From Aerococcus sp. HMSC062A02 (GTDB lineage Bacteria > Bacillota > Bacilli > Lactobacillales > Aerococcaceae): a stretch of DNA of 64,000 nt. The notes under the pieces are model-generated. The model was given only the letters and a program-made list of their open reading frames with translations. It was not told the DNA's origin and made no database searches. A program made the position numbers and the translations under genes. Positions 50,676 to 59,727 of the stretch are shown here, piece by piece (the stretch's first letter is position 1; every line of letters starts with the position of its first letter). The stretch covers positions 146,560 through 210,559 of the forward strand of contig NZ_KV797910.1 in assembly GCF_001809535.1 (NCBI RefSeq), read 5' to 3'.

Positions 50676-50684
50676 TGTTATACT
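50676..50684 (+). promoter_or_regulatory. extended -10 promoter of trxA
   Basis: TGTTATACT, about 38 bases before the ATG, with no clear -35. Confidence 0.5.
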
Positions 50685-50722
50685 AAAATTATACAAGCAA
50701 AGAAATACTAAGGAGGTATCTT

Positions 50723-51034
50723 ATGGTACAAGCACTAACTGATGCAAACTTTGAAGCAGAAACTCAAGACGGACTGGTCCTGGTTGACTTTTGGGCAACT
50801 TGGTGTGGCCCTTGCCGAATGCAAAGTCCAGTCATTGAACAATTAGATGATGAAATGGGCGACCAAGTGAAATTTACTAAGGTCGATGTGGATGAAAACC
50901 AAGAAACAGCTCGTCGATTTGGCATTATGTCGATTCCAACCCTTCTTATTAAAAAGGATGGCGAAGCAGTTGAGACTTTAATTGGTTATACACCAAAAGA
51001 AAAATTGGAACAAATCTTAGAACAATATCTATAA
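50723..51034 (+). CDS. trxA: thioredoxin
   Basis: 103 residues, AAGGAGG upstream. The WCGPCR active site lies near residue 30 in DFWATWCGPCRMQSPV, followed by the cis-proline SIPTLL and the closing GYTPKEKLEQILE. Length and fold are standard. It keeps cytosolic proteins reduced through thioredoxin reductase. A hairpin follows, then a palindromic repeat element. Confidence 0.95.
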   Translation: MVQALTDANFEAETQDGLVLVDFWATWCGPCRMQSPVIEQLDDEMGDQVKFTKVDVDENQETARRFGIMSIPTLLIKKDGEAVETLIGYTPKEKLEQILEQYL

Positions 51035-51047
51035 GATAAGCAAAAAT

Positions 51048-51076
51048 TGAGCGGTTGGGCTAGGCCTAACCGCTCA
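51048..51076 (+). terminator. hairpin behind trxA
   Basis: GAGCGGTT/AACCGCTC with an inner GGC/GCC pair; no long T run follows, so its efficiency is uncertain. Confidence 0.55.
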
Positions 51077-51162
51077 TGTGCTTAAATATGATTGATTGTT
51101 TGATAAGGTCCCTTAGTGATAGCTCGCTTGTTCTTGCGAGGGAGGCAGGCTAGTCTCATACC

Positions 51163-51287
51163 CTGTAGTTGGGTTCGCAAGAGCAGCCTTGAAGTGATTT
51201 CAGCTCATCGAAACGTCTGACTACCGTCAGCCTTTTTCGATGAGCCTCCAATCATTCAAGTCTAAGCGCTCTTGCTCACACCCTTTG
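51163..51287 (-). repeat. intergenic palindromic repeat element, copy C (inverted)
   Basis: On the minus strand it begins CAAAGGGTGTGAGCAAGAGCGC, then GACTTGAATGATTGGAG and GAAATCACTTCAAG, and ends CTCTTGCGAACCCAACTACA, matching the ends and shoulders of copy A. The core differs. It ends 2 bases from the mgsA stop codon. Confidence 0.75.
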
Positions 51288-51288
51288 C

Positions 51289-51750
51289 TTATTTGATTGG
51301 TCGGTCTGGGTTGCCGTGGGCGAGGTTGGCGCGGATGTCTTTGTTGATAGCGCCTTGGTCGTATTGGGTCCGCCAGTCTAGGTAACCTGCTTCAAGGCCG
51401 CGGATGAGAACTTCTGCTGTTCCGATGTTAGTTGCTAGCGGCACATTGTAGACGTCGCAGAGACGAATTAGCGCATTGACATCAGGCTCATGGGGCATGG
51501 CAGCTAGGGGATCGCGAAGGAATACCACTAAGTCCATTTCATTTTGCGAGACCGCTGCACCGATCTGTTGGTCACCACCGAGGGGGCCAGATTGGTAACG
51601 ATGAACCTTGAGTCCTGTTGCCTCTTGGATCTTCTTTCCTGTCGTGCCGGTTGCAAAAAGCTCATGTTCCTGTAAAATTTCCTTGTAGGCTGTCGTGAAA
51701 GCAATCATAAGATCTTTCTTGCTATCGTGAGCAATTAAAGCAATTTTCAT
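51289..51750 (-). CDS. mgsA: methylglyoxal synthase
   Basis: 153 residues, AAAGGTGG upstream. It makes methylglyoxal from dihydroxyacetone phosphate, a glycolytic overflow valve. The family motifs [33 protein letters not shown] and the catalytic Asp in VFLRDPL are present, then [12 protein letters not shown]. Standard length. Confidence 0.95.
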   Translation of the reverse strand: MKIALIAHDSKKDLMIAFTTAYKEILQEHELFATGTTGKKIQEATGLKVHRYQSGPLGGDQQIGAAVSQNEMDLVVFLRDPLAAMPHEPDVNALIRLCDVYNVPLATNIGTAEVLIRGLEAGYLDWRTQYDQGAINKDIRANLAHGNPDRPIK

Positions 51751-51841
51751 TTAAAAGCCACCTTTCAATTAAGTAAAAAATCTATAATCATCTTCTAATC
51801 AATTGTAACACGAATTTGAAAATAAAGGATTTGAGAAGTTT

Positions 51842-52642
51842 ATGAATTTACCTATTGCCTTTCTGGATTCGGGGGTCGGGGGCCTAACGGTTGTTAAAGA
51901 AGCCATGCGTCAACTGCCCAATGAGTCCCTAATCTATATCGGTGATAATGCTCGTTGCCCCTATGGCCCGAGACCTGAGGAGGAAGTTTCTTTCTTTACC
52001 AATCAATTGGTCGATTTCCTGGTCAAGCAGGGGGCTAAAATGCTCGTTATTGCCTGCAATACGGCCTCTGCGGTGTGTCTGGAAGAGGTGCGCAAGCGCT
52101 TGGATATCCCGGTAATTGGGATGATCCAGCCTGGTGCCCGAGCCGCCAATAAAGCCACACGTAAGGGACGCATCGGGATCTTGGGCACCCAGGGAACGAT
52201 CGAAAGCGGGGCCTACCAGGAAGCTTTATGGGCTAAAAATAACCACTTAGAGCTTTTTCCCTTGGCTTGCCCCGCTTTTGTCCCTTTAGTCGAAAGTCAC
52301 CAATACCAGTCCTCTTTAGCTAAGAAATTAGTGGCTGAGACCCTAGCAGATTTGCGCAAAAAAGATCTCGATACCCTGATCCTAGGTTGTACCCATTTTC
52401 CTCTATTAGAACAAACCATCCAACATGTTATGGGGAAAGAAGTTACTTTGATCGATTCAGGGGCGGAAGCCGTGTCAGAATTATCGATTTTGTTGGACTA
52501 TCTGGGCTTGGCAGAATCTCGGCCGGGACATGCTAAACAGCATTTCTATACGACAGGCTCGGTTCGCTTGTTTAAAGAAATCGGCCAGGACTGGCTGGGC
52601 CGAGAAATGGCTGTGAAACAAGTTAAATTAACTGATTTATAG
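51842..52642 (+). CDS. murI: glutamate racemase
   Basis: 266 residues, AATAAAGGA upstream. It makes D-glutamate for peptidoglycan. The motifs AFLDSGVGGLTVVKEA, YIGDNARCPYGPR, IACNTASA (first catalytic Cys) and ILGCTHFPLL (second Cys) are present. rdgB follows 11 bases later, a conserved pairing in Gram-positives. Confidence 0.95.
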   Translation: MNLPIAFLDSGVGGLTVVKEAMRQLPNESLIYIGDNARCPYGPRPEEEVSFFTNQLVDFLVKQGAKMLVIACNTASAVCLEEVRKRLDIPVIGMIQPGARAANKATRKGRIGILGTQGTIESGAYQEALWAKNNHLELFPLACPAFVPLVESHQYQSSLAKKLVAETLADLRKKDLDTLILGCTHFPLLEQTIQHVMGKEVTLIDSGAEAVSELSILLDYLGLAESRPGHAKQHFYTTGSVRLFKEIGQDWLGREMAVKQVKLTDL

Positions 52643-52653
52643 GAGGATAACGG

Positions 52654-53253
52654 ATGAAAAAAATTGTCATTGCTACTAAAAACCCAGGTAAGGCCAAAGA
52701 ATTTGAAATGATCTTTGCCAATTACCAGGTAGAAACCCTTTTAGACCATCCAGAAATGGCAGATATTGAGGAAAATGGACGCAGTTTCTTGGAGAACGCC
52801 GGGATAAAGGCGCGGACTGCTGCTCAAGCTTTAGGAGAAATCGTGATTGCGGATGACTCAGGCTTATCTGTGGATGCCTTGGACGGAGCCCCCGGTATTT
52901 ATTCCGCGCGCTATGCAGGTCCAGAAAAATCGGATGCTGCTAACCGCGCCAAACTATTAGAGGAATTGCAGGATGTTGATCCAAGCAAGCGGCAAGCTGC
53001 CTTCCACTGTGTCTTAGTCGTCGCTGGAGCCAATGGTGAAATCCTAGCAGACTATGAAGGAAAATTAGAAGGCGAAATTTTAACAGAAGAGCGAGGAACG
53101 AATGGGTTTGGTTACGATTCCCTCTTCTATGTGCCTAGCAAGGGGATGACTACCGCTGAAATGACAGCAGAGGAAAAAGCAGCCATTAGCCACCGTGGTC
53201 AAGCCCTGGCAGCCCTCCAAGAGGACTTAGACCAAGGCAAGTTAAAGCTCTAA
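52654..53253 (+). CDS. rdgB: XTP/dITP diphosphatase
   Basis: 199 residues, AGGAGG upstream. It removes non-canonical purine nucleotides such as dITP and XTP. Family motifs: IATKNPGKAKEFEMIF, ENGRSFLENAGIKA, VIADDSGLSVDALDGAPGIY, GTNGFGYDSLFYVPS and SHRGQAL. Standard length; operon with murI. A bidirectional terminator follows. Confidence 0.95.
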   Translation: MKKIVIATKNPGKAKEFEMIFANYQVETLLDHPEMADIEENGRSFLENAGIKARTAAQALGEIVIADDSGLSVDALDGAPGIYSARYAGPEKSDAANRAKLLEELQDVDPSKRQAAFHCVLVVAGANGEILADYEGKLEGEILTEERGTNGFGYDSLFYVPSKGMTTAEMTAEEKAAISHRGQALAALQEDLDQGKLKL

Positions 53254-53255
53254 AC

Positions 53256-53296
53256 ACACAAAAACCAGCTCCTTTAATTTGGAGGCTGGTTTTTTC
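53256..53296. terminator. bidirectional terminator between rdgB and mscS
   Basis: AAAACCAGCTCC and GGAGGCTGGTTTT with flanking A and T runs; the two genes converge on it. Confidence 0.9.
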
Positions 53297-53298
53297 GA

Positions 53299-54186
53299 TT
53301 AGGCATTTTCATTGAACTTTTCTTCCCTAGCTTGGAGCATGGCCATGGAAGTATTGAATTGAGATTCGGGTTGGCTGATACCTGCTTGGTCTAAGGCTTC
53401 AGTAAGTTTGCTGTAGTACTTGCCTTCGACATCTAGCTGCATGCCATTAACCGCAAAGAGACGGACCCGGTAAATCAGGTTGAAGCGGTTGCTATCGCGG
53501 AAGACTCCCAGATAGATGGAATCTTGAGCGAGTAGGGGATCCGGTTGTTCTTTTTCCATGCAAGCTCTAAGCACGGCTTCAATTTGGTCAGCATCCGAAT
53601 CGGGATAAATTCTCAAGTCGATATCGCAGCGGATAGGGTAGCGGGAGCGGTTGGTGACATCTGTAATATTACGGTTGGAAATAAAATGTAGGTCCCCGTT
53701 AAAGTCCTTAATGACTGTGGTTCGGATGCCTAGCTTAGAAATTTCGCCTTCATAATCGTTGATGAGAACCGTATCACCCACATCAAATTGGTGTTCTAAG
53801 AGGATAAAGAAGCCGTTAACAATATCGTTAACGAGACCTTGAGCCCCAATACCAATCGCCACACTGGCAATCCCGGCACCAGCCATCAGTGTAGCGACTG
53901 GAACGCCCAAGATCGCTAAGACAGAGTAGATGACGAGGAAGTAATAGGTATACTGGATAAAATTTTGTACCAAGGTACGCAAGGTTTGTTGACGGGCAGG
54001 ATTCTTCTCAAAACGTTCGGCCTTGTCGTAATAAAAATCAACCGAGCGAGTTAACAAGCGGCGGACGATCGAGAGAATCAAGACAGTGATAACAATTTGA
54101 ATGATATTACCAAACCAAGAGCTGATGACTTGGTCCCATTCAATTTTAGAAAAATAATTAGTAAAAAAAGTTTTGATTTGTGACAT
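53299..54186 (-). CDS. mscS: small-conductance mechanosensitive channel (MscS)
   Basis: 295 residues on the minus strand, AGGAGGCAGCC upstream. Three membrane segments (IIQIVITVLILSIVRRLL; YTYYFLVIYSVLAILG), then the pore helix (GAGIASVAIGIGAQGLVNDIVNGFFILLE) and the beta domain (FDVGDTVLINDYEGEISKLGI). A cytoplasmic vestibule of about 100 residues completes the MscS layout. It releases solutes on hypo-osmotic shock. Confidence 0.93.
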   Translation of the reverse strand: MSQIKTFFTNYFSKIEWDQVISSWFGNIIQIVITVLILSIVRRLLTRSVDFYYDKAERFEKNPARQQTLRTLVQNFIQYTYYFLVIYSVLAILGVPVATLMAGAGIASVAIGIGAQGLVNDIVNGFFILLEHQFDVGDTVLINDYEGEISKLGIRTTVIKDFNGDLHFISNRNITDVTNRSRYPIRCDIDLRIYPDSDADQIEAVLRACMEKEQPDPLLAQDSIYLGVFRDSNRFNLIYRVRLFAVNGMQLDVEGKYYSKLTEALDQAGISQPESQFNTSMAMLQAREEKFNENA

Positions 54187-54293
54187 GGCTGCCTCCTACT
54201 TTCTTTTAAGTATTCTAATTTTAAGGAGAAAGCATGGAAAAGTAAAGTTTTCTGATTGGCTTGCCGCTTTTGCTATAGGAAAAAAGATTTTTT

Positions 54294-54322
54294 TTGTATT
54301 CTCTAAAGAAAAATGGTATGAT
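54294..54322 (+). promoter_or_regulatory. sigma-A-like promoter of the DUF948-YtxH pair
   Basis: TTGTAT, 17 bases, TATGAT, about 75 bases ahead of the DUF948 start. Confidence 0.6.
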
Positions 54323-54396
54323 TATCCTATGAAAATGGGAAGCAATGACTATAAATCTGAAGAGCTTACCCGATAATATAAGGGGTGATGTGCAAG

Positions 54397-54906
54397 ATGA
54401 CATGGGGCGGAGCTGCAGCCTTAATTGCTGCCATAGCTTTTGCAGTCTTGGTTGTTTTTTTGGTTCTTTTAGTGAGAGAACTCACAACAACCATTAAGAA
54501 TGTGAGTCAGACAGTTGAAGAAGTTAATGATACCTTGGCTGTTTTGCGGCGTGATGTCGATGACTTATCTATTGAAGCACAGGGACTTTTGAATAAGACC
54601 AATGTGCTGATGGATGATGTCAATGGTAAGGTGAGCACCGTGGATCCATTATTTAAGGCAATCGGTGACCTCGGCGTATCAGTTTCTGACGTCAATGATG
54701 CAACTCGGGATCTGGTAGTCAGCATCCGACAAAAAGACCAAAAAGCTCAGGATAAGTCGGCTAGCCAAATTAATAGCCAACTTTCAGCTGGGACAGCTAA
54801 AGAAAAGTCAGGCGCTGTTGAAAAACTCGGTCAGACCGCTAAGCGGCTCAAGCAAAAGCGCTATATACGTAAGGTAAAAGAAGCATCAGAAAGTAAAGCA
54901 TTTTAA
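54397..54906 (+). CDS. DUF948 membrane-anchored protein
   Basis: 169 residues from ATG 54397 (AGGGGTGA upstream; GTG 54385 and ATG 54388 are also in frame). One N-terminal membrane segment (AAALIAAIAFAVLVVFLVLLV), then a helical coiled-coil region (RELTTTIKNVSQTVEEVNDT, LDDLSIEAQGLLNKTNVLMD-like) as in DUF948, and a basic tail. It is followed by YtxH, the usual neighbour. General stress-related envelope function is likely but unproven. Confidence 0.87.
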   Translation: MTWGGAAALIAAIAFAVLVVFLVLLVRELTTTIKNVSQTVEEVNDTLAVLRRDVDDLSIEAQGLLNKTNVLMDDVNGKVSTVDPLFKAIGDLGVSVSDVNDATRDLVVSIRQKDQKAQDKSASQINSQLSAGTAKEKSGAVEKLGQTAKRLKQKRYIRKVKEASESKAF

Positions 54907-54926
54907 GAGTTAAAGGAGTTATTATC

Positions 54927-55490
54927 ATGAGTAAAAATAATTTAGGATCATTCTTATTAGGCGCCTTCGTGGGAGGGACTGCAGCAGCAGTGACAGCCTT
55001 ACTATTTGCACCTAAGTCTGGTGAAGAATTACGCCAAGATATCAACGAACAAGCTCGTCAAGCTCGCGATACAGCCCGCGATTACAAAGATTTAGCCTTA
55101 GAAAAAGGCGCTGCAATCTATGACACCGCTTATGTTGCTGCTGATGATATCCGCATTAACTTAAAAGAATCTGCAAGCAATATTAAGTCGCAATTAGCTG
55201 AAACAGGCGAAGAAGTTAACCAACAGTACCAAGCAGCTAAGCACGATATCGCCGAGGCTTACAATGAAGCATCTGATTCTGTTAAAGAAAGCGCAGAAGA
55301 GGGTAAGGAAGCAGCAAAAGCTGCTGGTAAAGAAATTAAGGATGAAGCTAAAGCAGCCGGCGAAGAAGTCAAAGCAGAAGGCAAGGCAGCTAAAGACCAA
55401 GCCGAAGCTGATGCTAAAGTAGCTAAGGATGTCGCAAAAGAAGAAGGCAAAGATGCTAAAGACCAAGCTGAAGCTAAGTCTAAAGCTTAA
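54927..55490 (+). CDS. YtxH-like protein with long Ala/Lys/Glu tail
   Basis: 187 residues, AAAGGAG upstream. A small N-terminal membrane segment (GSFLLGAFVGGTAAAVTALL) followed by FAPKSGEELRQDI is the YtxH family start. The rest is a long amphipathic helix with repeated 11-residue-like units (KAAGKEIKDEAKAAGEEVKA, KDQAEADAKVAKDVAKEEG) similar to LEA-type stress proteins. In Bacillus ytxH belongs to the general stress regulon. Confidence 0.87.
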   Translation: MSKNNLGSFLLGAFVGGTAAAVTALLFAPKSGEELRQDINEQARQARDTARDYKDLALEKGAAIYDTAYVAADDIRINLKESASNIKSQLAETGEEVNQQYQAAKHDIAEAYNEASDSVKESAEEGKEAAKAAGKEIKDEAKAAGEEVKAEGKAAKDQAEADAKVAKDVAKEEGKDAKDQAEAKSKA

Positions 55491-55505
55491 ATCAAGAAAA
55501 AATGA

Positions 55506-55546
55506 GAAAAAAGGAGGCTGGGACAAAAGTTCCGGCTTCCTTTTTT
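55506..55546 (+). terminator. rho-independent terminator behind ytxH
   Basis: AAAAGGAGGCTGG pairs with CCGGCTTCCTTTT around GACAAAAGTT, followed by TTTTTT. Confidence 0.88.
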
Positions 55547-55565
55547 AAAAAGCAAAATTTTAAAA

Positions 55566-55780
55566 ACGTGTTCCAAAAGTCAGGCTTGACATCCACTTTA
55601 TGCAGGGGAGAGACTTGGCGCTTAGGCTTGGATGGTTGGAGCAAGTTAGAATAAGAACGAAGAATTCGCTTGTTTATGCCTTAGCGAATCCTACTACGAC
55701 CTATGTCTAAGCCTTTACCAACGATTTCCCATAGTTCGCTCCTATGGTTCAGGCCTGATCGACTTTTGTCACACGCTCTT
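55566..55780 (-). repeat. probable palindromic repeat element, copy D
   Basis: About 215 bases whose ends pair (GTG-CAAAAGTC with GACTTTTG-CACAC), with inner pairs AGGCTT/AAGCCT and ATTCGC/GCGAAT. On the minus strand it starts GCGTGTGACAAAAG, resembling the GGGTGTGAG start of copies A-C. Relation to those copies is likely but looser. The region up to 55880 holds nothing else recognisable. Confidence 0.5.
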
Positions 55781-55885
55781 TATGTAAAATTTTCATTAAT
55801 AAATGTAAAAAAATTCAAATTTTAAGCAATTATGTATTGTATTTATCCGCACTTAGTGTCAAAATAGTACTTGTGCTTATTTTAG

Positions 55886-55899
55886 TGAAAACGCTATAA
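55886..55899 (+). promoter_or_regulatory. cre-like CcpA site 1 upstream of ccpA
   Basis: TGAAAACGCTATAA matches TGWAARCGYTWNCW except at one position. It lies about 60 bases ahead of the ccpA -35. Confidence 0.6.
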
Positions 55900-55938
55900 C
55901 TCATTTGAAAAAGAGATGAAAGCTTATAAGAATCTTAT

Positions 55939-55952
55939 AGTAAACGCTTGCA
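55939..55952 (+). promoter_or_regulatory. cre-like CcpA site 2 overlapping the ccpA -35
   Basis: AGTAAACGCTTGCA matches the cre consensus except the first base and overlaps TTGCAT, the -35 hexamer. This is the arrangement for autorepression by CcpA. Confidence 0.65.
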
Positions 55953-55976
55953 TTTCTTTGAAGACTTGCTTATACT
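55948..55976 (+). promoter_or_regulatory. ccpA promoter
   Basis: TTGCAT, 17 bases, TATACT, about 39 bases ahead of ATG 56015. Confidence 0.7.
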
Positions 55977-56014
55977 TACTGTGACTACATGTGGAAAAAT
56001 CGAGGAGGGAAAGC

Positions 56015-57025
56015 ATGAACAAACAAACTGTAACAATCTATGATGTTGCTCGTGAAGCAGAAGTCTCCATGGCAACGGTATCGCGTGTGGTTAATGGCAA
56101 TACCAATGTCAAACCATCCACACGTGAGAAAGTTATGAAGGTCATTGAAAAATTAGACTACCGTCCAAATGCTGTGGCAAGGGGGCTAGCAAGCCGGCGG
56201 ACCACCACGGTTGGGGTTATTATTCCGGATATTACGAACCTGTATTTTTCAAGCTTTGCATTAGGTATTGACGATATCGCCGCTATGTATGATTATAGTA
56301 TCATCATGGCCAATGCTGACCAAGGTCGGGAAGAAAAAGTGGTAACGGATATCCTATCCCGCCAAGTGGATGGCTTGGTTTATTTAGGCCACACGATGAC
56401 AGATAAGATCCGCCATGAGGTTGAACGGACTCGGACACCGATTGTCTTGGCTGGCATGATTGATCCTGAAGGCAAGATGCCTTCTGTCCACATTGATTAT
56501 GAATCAGCTGTAGCAGAAGCTGTTTCTCGCCTTTTCGACCAGGGTATTGAGGATGTGGCCTTTATTTCAGCCCCCGAATATCAAGTCGATGATGAGCTAG
56601 GTCGCTTTAATGGCTATAAGAAGGCCTTAGCTAGTCACAACAAGGACTTGGATTCGGCCCTGTGCTTAACGGCCGAAAACTCCCGCTACCGGGCAGCTGA
56701 AGAGGTTGGCCAAGAGCTGATCGATTCTAAGGCCCAAGCCGCTATGATTATCGGCGATGAATTAGCAGCAGGCGTCAGCAATTATGTTCAAGACAAGGGA
56801 CTTAAGGTGCCAGAAGATATTTCGATTGTGTCATCCAATAACTCTATCATCACAGAAATTGTCCGCCCCCAACTTACAACTATTGCGCCCCCGCTTTATG
56901 ATATTGGAGCAGTTGCCATGCGAATTCTAACCAAGTTAATGGGTGATAAGTCAGTTGAAGAAGAAGTCATTGAAAACAAAAACATTCTGCCTTATAAAAT
57001 TATCGTTCGCGATTCTACCAAATAG
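56015..57025 (+). CDS. ccpA: catabolite control protein A
   Basis: 336 residues from ATG 56015, with GAGGAGGG upstream; the frame extension to 55991 covers that signal. LacI/GalR family: the N-terminal helix-turn-helix TIYDVAREAEVSMATVSRVVN is followed by RPNAVARGLASRRTTTVGVIIPDI and the sugar-binding-like core (YDYSIIMANADQGREEKVVT, VPEDISIVSSNNSIITEIVR). The CcpA-type RPNAVARGLAS hinge and the overall length fit CcpA over other family members. With HPr-Ser-P it represses or activates carbon genes at cre sites, including probably itself. Confidence 0.93.
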   Translation: MNKQTVTIYDVAREAEVSMATVSRVVNGNTNVKPSTREKVMKVIEKLDYRPNAVARGLASRRTTTVGVIIPDITNLYFSSFALGIDDIAAMYDYSIIMANADQGREEKVVTDILSRQVDGLVYLGHTMTDKIRHEVERTRTPIVLAGMIDPEGKMPSVHIDYESAVAEAVSRLFDQGIEDVAFISAPEYQVDDELGRFNGYKKALASHNKDLDSALCLTAENSRYRAAEEVGQELIDSKAQAAMIIGDELAAGVSNYVQDKGLKVPEDISIVSSNNSIITEIVRPQLTTIAPPLYDIGAVAMRILTKLMGDKSVEEEVIENKNILPYKIIVRDSTK

Positions 57026-57062
57026 CTAAAACTAGCTTTATTTCTTAGTCATGCAGAATAGT

Positions 57063-57102
57063 AAAGCCCTCAAAGCTTTCTCAGGAAAAGCTTGAGGGCT
57101 TT
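57063..57102. terminator. bidirectional terminator between ccpA and the PBP gene
   Basis: AAAGCCCTCAA-GCTT pairs with AAGC-TTGAGGGCTTT around TTCTCAGGAA. The two genes converge on it. Confidence 0.9.
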
Positions 57103-57116
57103 ATTTATGGACTTAA

Positions 57117-59612
57117 TTAGGCGGCTTCACTTGCGTTAGCCTGGTCACTTGAGGCTTGATCTTCCTTTTCTTTAATGGCATCAAATGGTCGATTAAAAGC
57201 TCTCTCCAAGCGTCGCCGGTAGCCTTGGAGGATGGAAAGAAAGCGCTGGTTAGTCGCTTCTGAATCTTTAATCCGGTAGTCTTCTAGCTCAAAGGCTAGC
57301 TCATCCAGCTCAGCCCCGATGGCATAGTTAAAGCTAGCATTAGGCAGGGGCATGTTTTGGGGGAAGAGCTCAGTTTTCTTTGCCTCTTCAGCTGGGATAT
57401 GATAGCGACTTTGGTAGGGACCTGGGAAGTCTCCAGCGGCTTGACCGCTTTTCTCTACGATAGGGAATTCACGGACACTATCCGGTCGGTTAAAATGCTG
57501 GCCAGCGCCCAGAAGCTGGGCGTTATTAGCATAGAGGGTATTCATAGCTGACAGCCAGTACTTGGCATGGCGGTCTGAGGGACGGCCGAAAGCTTGGTTA
57601 TCATCCGCCTGGTCGAGGCTCTGTTGAATGCTTGGATTGTCGTAGCCAATCCAGGAGGCGAGGCTGACCGCTGGAGTGCTACCAACAACCCAGCTATCAA
57701 TGTAGCCTTCAGAGGTGCCTGTTTTAACTAGCCAGTCTAAGTCTGCCGGTAAGGCTTCCTGATGGTCTTGCCAGAGGCCTTCTGTTTTAACCGACTTAAG
57801 CATATCAGCCAGGATATAGGCCACATCTGAGTTAAAGGCCCGCTTATTTTCTTTTTGGGCTTGGTAGTAAAGCTTGCCATGCCGGTCGTGGATGCTTTGG
57901 ATGAGGTGGGGCTTGTGGTAGACCCCACCATTCGCAATAGTGGCGTAGGCAGCGGCCATTTCAGCAACTGTTGGACCCGTTTGCGTTCCACCCAAGCTAA
58001 GTGCCAGGTTTTGGTATTCATGGCCACCAATAGCTTTGTCCAAGCCCAAGTGGTCCATATAGGATTTGAGGTCAGCCCCTTCTTGGACCAGTGTCTGGTA
58101 GAGATGCACGGTTGGGTTATTGAGGGACTGGGCTAGAGCTTGTCGGGCTGTGACAATCTGGTTGGAGATGGTCTGGCCATAGTTACTTGGTTCATAGTAA
58201 GTCCCGTCCTCTTCTTGGGTTCGGATATAGTTATCAGCAAGACGCGTTGCGGGACTAATCAATCCTTCTTGGAGGGCAGGCCCATAAGTAAGTAGAGGCT
58301 TGATGGTCGAACCTGGTGACCGGCGCGTGGAGAAAGCATGGTCCGTTTGCTGTTTGCTGTAGTCAACCCCTGCTGTAAAGGCTAAGATAGCCCCTGTATG
58401 ATTATCAATGAGGACCGCTCCATTCTGGACGATATCACCTTGGCGGGGGCTTCCCAAACGGCTTGCATTTTGCTGGAGTTTAGCCTCCAAGGCCTGGTGA
58501 AGGTCCAATTGAACCGTACTTTGAATCTCAAGACCGCGATTTTTAAAAGCTTGCTCAGCTTCATCATAATAATTGGCCAAACGTTCAGGTTGTTCTTTGA
58601 CGGCTTCCCAGTTTTCTCCTCGGGCTTCAGCTAGACTCTGAGTGAGGATGAGTAAGCTCTCGCGCTTAAGGGCTTGGAAGAGGAAGCTGTGGGGGTCCTG
58701 ACTTTCAGGGGCTTTTTCTTCGCTTGGGATAAAGTCTTGGCGGATATCATAAGTTTTAGCGGCTTGGAATTCTTCTTCTGAAATGACTTCTTCAATCCGC
58801 ATCCGCTCCAGGACTTCCGCCATCCGGTCAATTCCTAGTTTCATTTGCTCTTCTGGCTTAAATTTGCCATTTTGCTGGTAGGGGGTGTAGCTGTAGGGAT
58901 TCTGTGCCAGCCCGACGAGAAAGGCAGCTTGGGGGATGTTCACGTCAGCTGCTTTTTTCCCAAAAAGTCCCTGGCTGCTTGCTTCAATACCTGCAACATT
59001 CTCTCCTCTGGCATTCCGACCGAAGGAAGAGAAGTTGAGATAGGCTTCAAGGATTTGTTCTTTAGTGAAAAACTTTTCCAAACGGATGGCGAGCAGTAGT
59101 TCCTTTGCCTTACGGGCCAAACTGACCTCATTAGTCAACAGCGTTTGCTTGATTAACTGCTGGCTGAGGGTTGATCCGCCTGAGGGATTGCCGATACCAA
59201 AAAGATAAGAAGCCGCCGCTCGGAAGATGGCGCTAGGTACGAAACCAGGGTGGTCGAAGAAATGTTCATCTTCGGTTGCCACTAGGCCATTAACAATGAG
59301 GGGGTTAACCTGGTTGAGGGGAATATTCTCGCGTCGAATATCTGGCTGGACTTGGAAAAGGATCTGACCGTCCTGGCTAAGTAATTGTGAGGGTTCTTCT
59401 GTATTCACCATGGCCTGGGCCATTTCTTGACGGCTTGGGATAGGGTCATCTTCCGTCAGACCAAGCAGGTAACCTAGTCCCAAGCCTAGGATAAGGACAG
59501 CGAGGGCGCAAAATAAGGCCAGGCAGGCTTTAAGAGCTTGACCAGCTAGAGCGAGTAGACGGCTCAGATGGCTAAGAAAAGAGAGATTTTTATTTTGAAA
59601 AGAATTTGGCAT
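57117..59612 (-). CDS. class A penicillin-binding protein (PBP1A/2A type)
   Basis: 831 residues on the minus strand. One N-terminal membrane anchor (ACLALFCALAVLILGLGLGY). Glycosyltransferase domain GT51 (about 60-260) with EDEHFFDHPGF, GGSTLSQQLIKQ and KAKELLLAIRLE. Transpeptidase domain (about 350-660) with SXXK in RSPGSTIKPLL (S near 433), SxN in QSLNNP and KTGT in LVKTGTSEGY. The Asp/Ala-rich tail is polar. It polymerises and cross-links peptidoglycan. Its neighbour genes face away, so it is probably its own unit. Confidence 0.92.
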   Translation of the reverse strand: MPNSFQNKNLSFLSHLSRLLALAGQALKACLALFCALAVLILGLGLGYLLGLTEDDPIPSRQEMAQAMVNTEEPSQLLSQDGQILFQVQPDIRRENIPLNQVNPLIVNGLVATEDEHFFDHPGFVPSAIFRAAASYLFGIGNPSGGSTLSQQLIKQTLLTNEVSLARKAKELLLAIRLEKFFTKEQILEAYLNFSSFGRNARGENVAGIEASSQGLFGKKAADVNIPQAAFLVGLAQNPYSYTPYQQNGKFKPEEQMKLGIDRMAEVLERMRIEEVISEEEFQAAKTYDIRQDFIPSEEKAPESQDPHSFLFQALKRESLLILTQSLAEARGENWEAVKEQPERLANYYDEAEQAFKNRGLEIQSTVQLDLHQALEAKLQQNASRLGSPRQGDIVQNGAVLIDNHTGAILAFTAGVDYSKQQTDHAFSTRRSPGSTIKPLLTYGPALQEGLISPATRLADNYIRTQEEDGTYYEPSNYGQTISNQIVTARQALAQSLNNPTVHLYQTLVQEGADLKSYMDHLGLDKAIGGHEYQNLALSLGGTQTGPTVAEMAAAYATIANGGVYHKPHLIQSIHDRHGKLYYQAQKENKRAFNSDVAYILADMLKSVKTEGLWQDHQEALPADLDWLVKTGTSEGYIDSWVVGSTPAVSLASWIGYDNPSIQQSLDQADDNQAFGRPSDRHAKYWLSAMNTLYANNAQLLGAGQHFNRPDSVREFPIVEKSGQAAGDFPGPYQSRYHIPAEEAKKTELFPQNMPLPNASFNYAIGAELDELAFELEDYRIKDSEATNQRFLSILQGYRRRLERAFNRPFDAIKEKEDQASSDQANASEAA

Positions 59613-59700
59613 AAGTCACCTCCGTGGACTGGTTTTCTTTATTATAACAAAAGACGCCAAGTAAGGGGGCTTTAGCTAGGCTATAACTTAAGATTTCTAG

Positions 59701-59706
59701 TATAAT
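59701..59706 (+). promoter_or_regulatory. -10 element of the lipid kinase gene
   Basis: TATAAT, about 20 bases before the ATG, with AAAGGAGG in between. No convincing -35. Confidence 0.45.
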
Positions 59707-59727
59707 AAGGCTAAAGGAGGACGGCCC

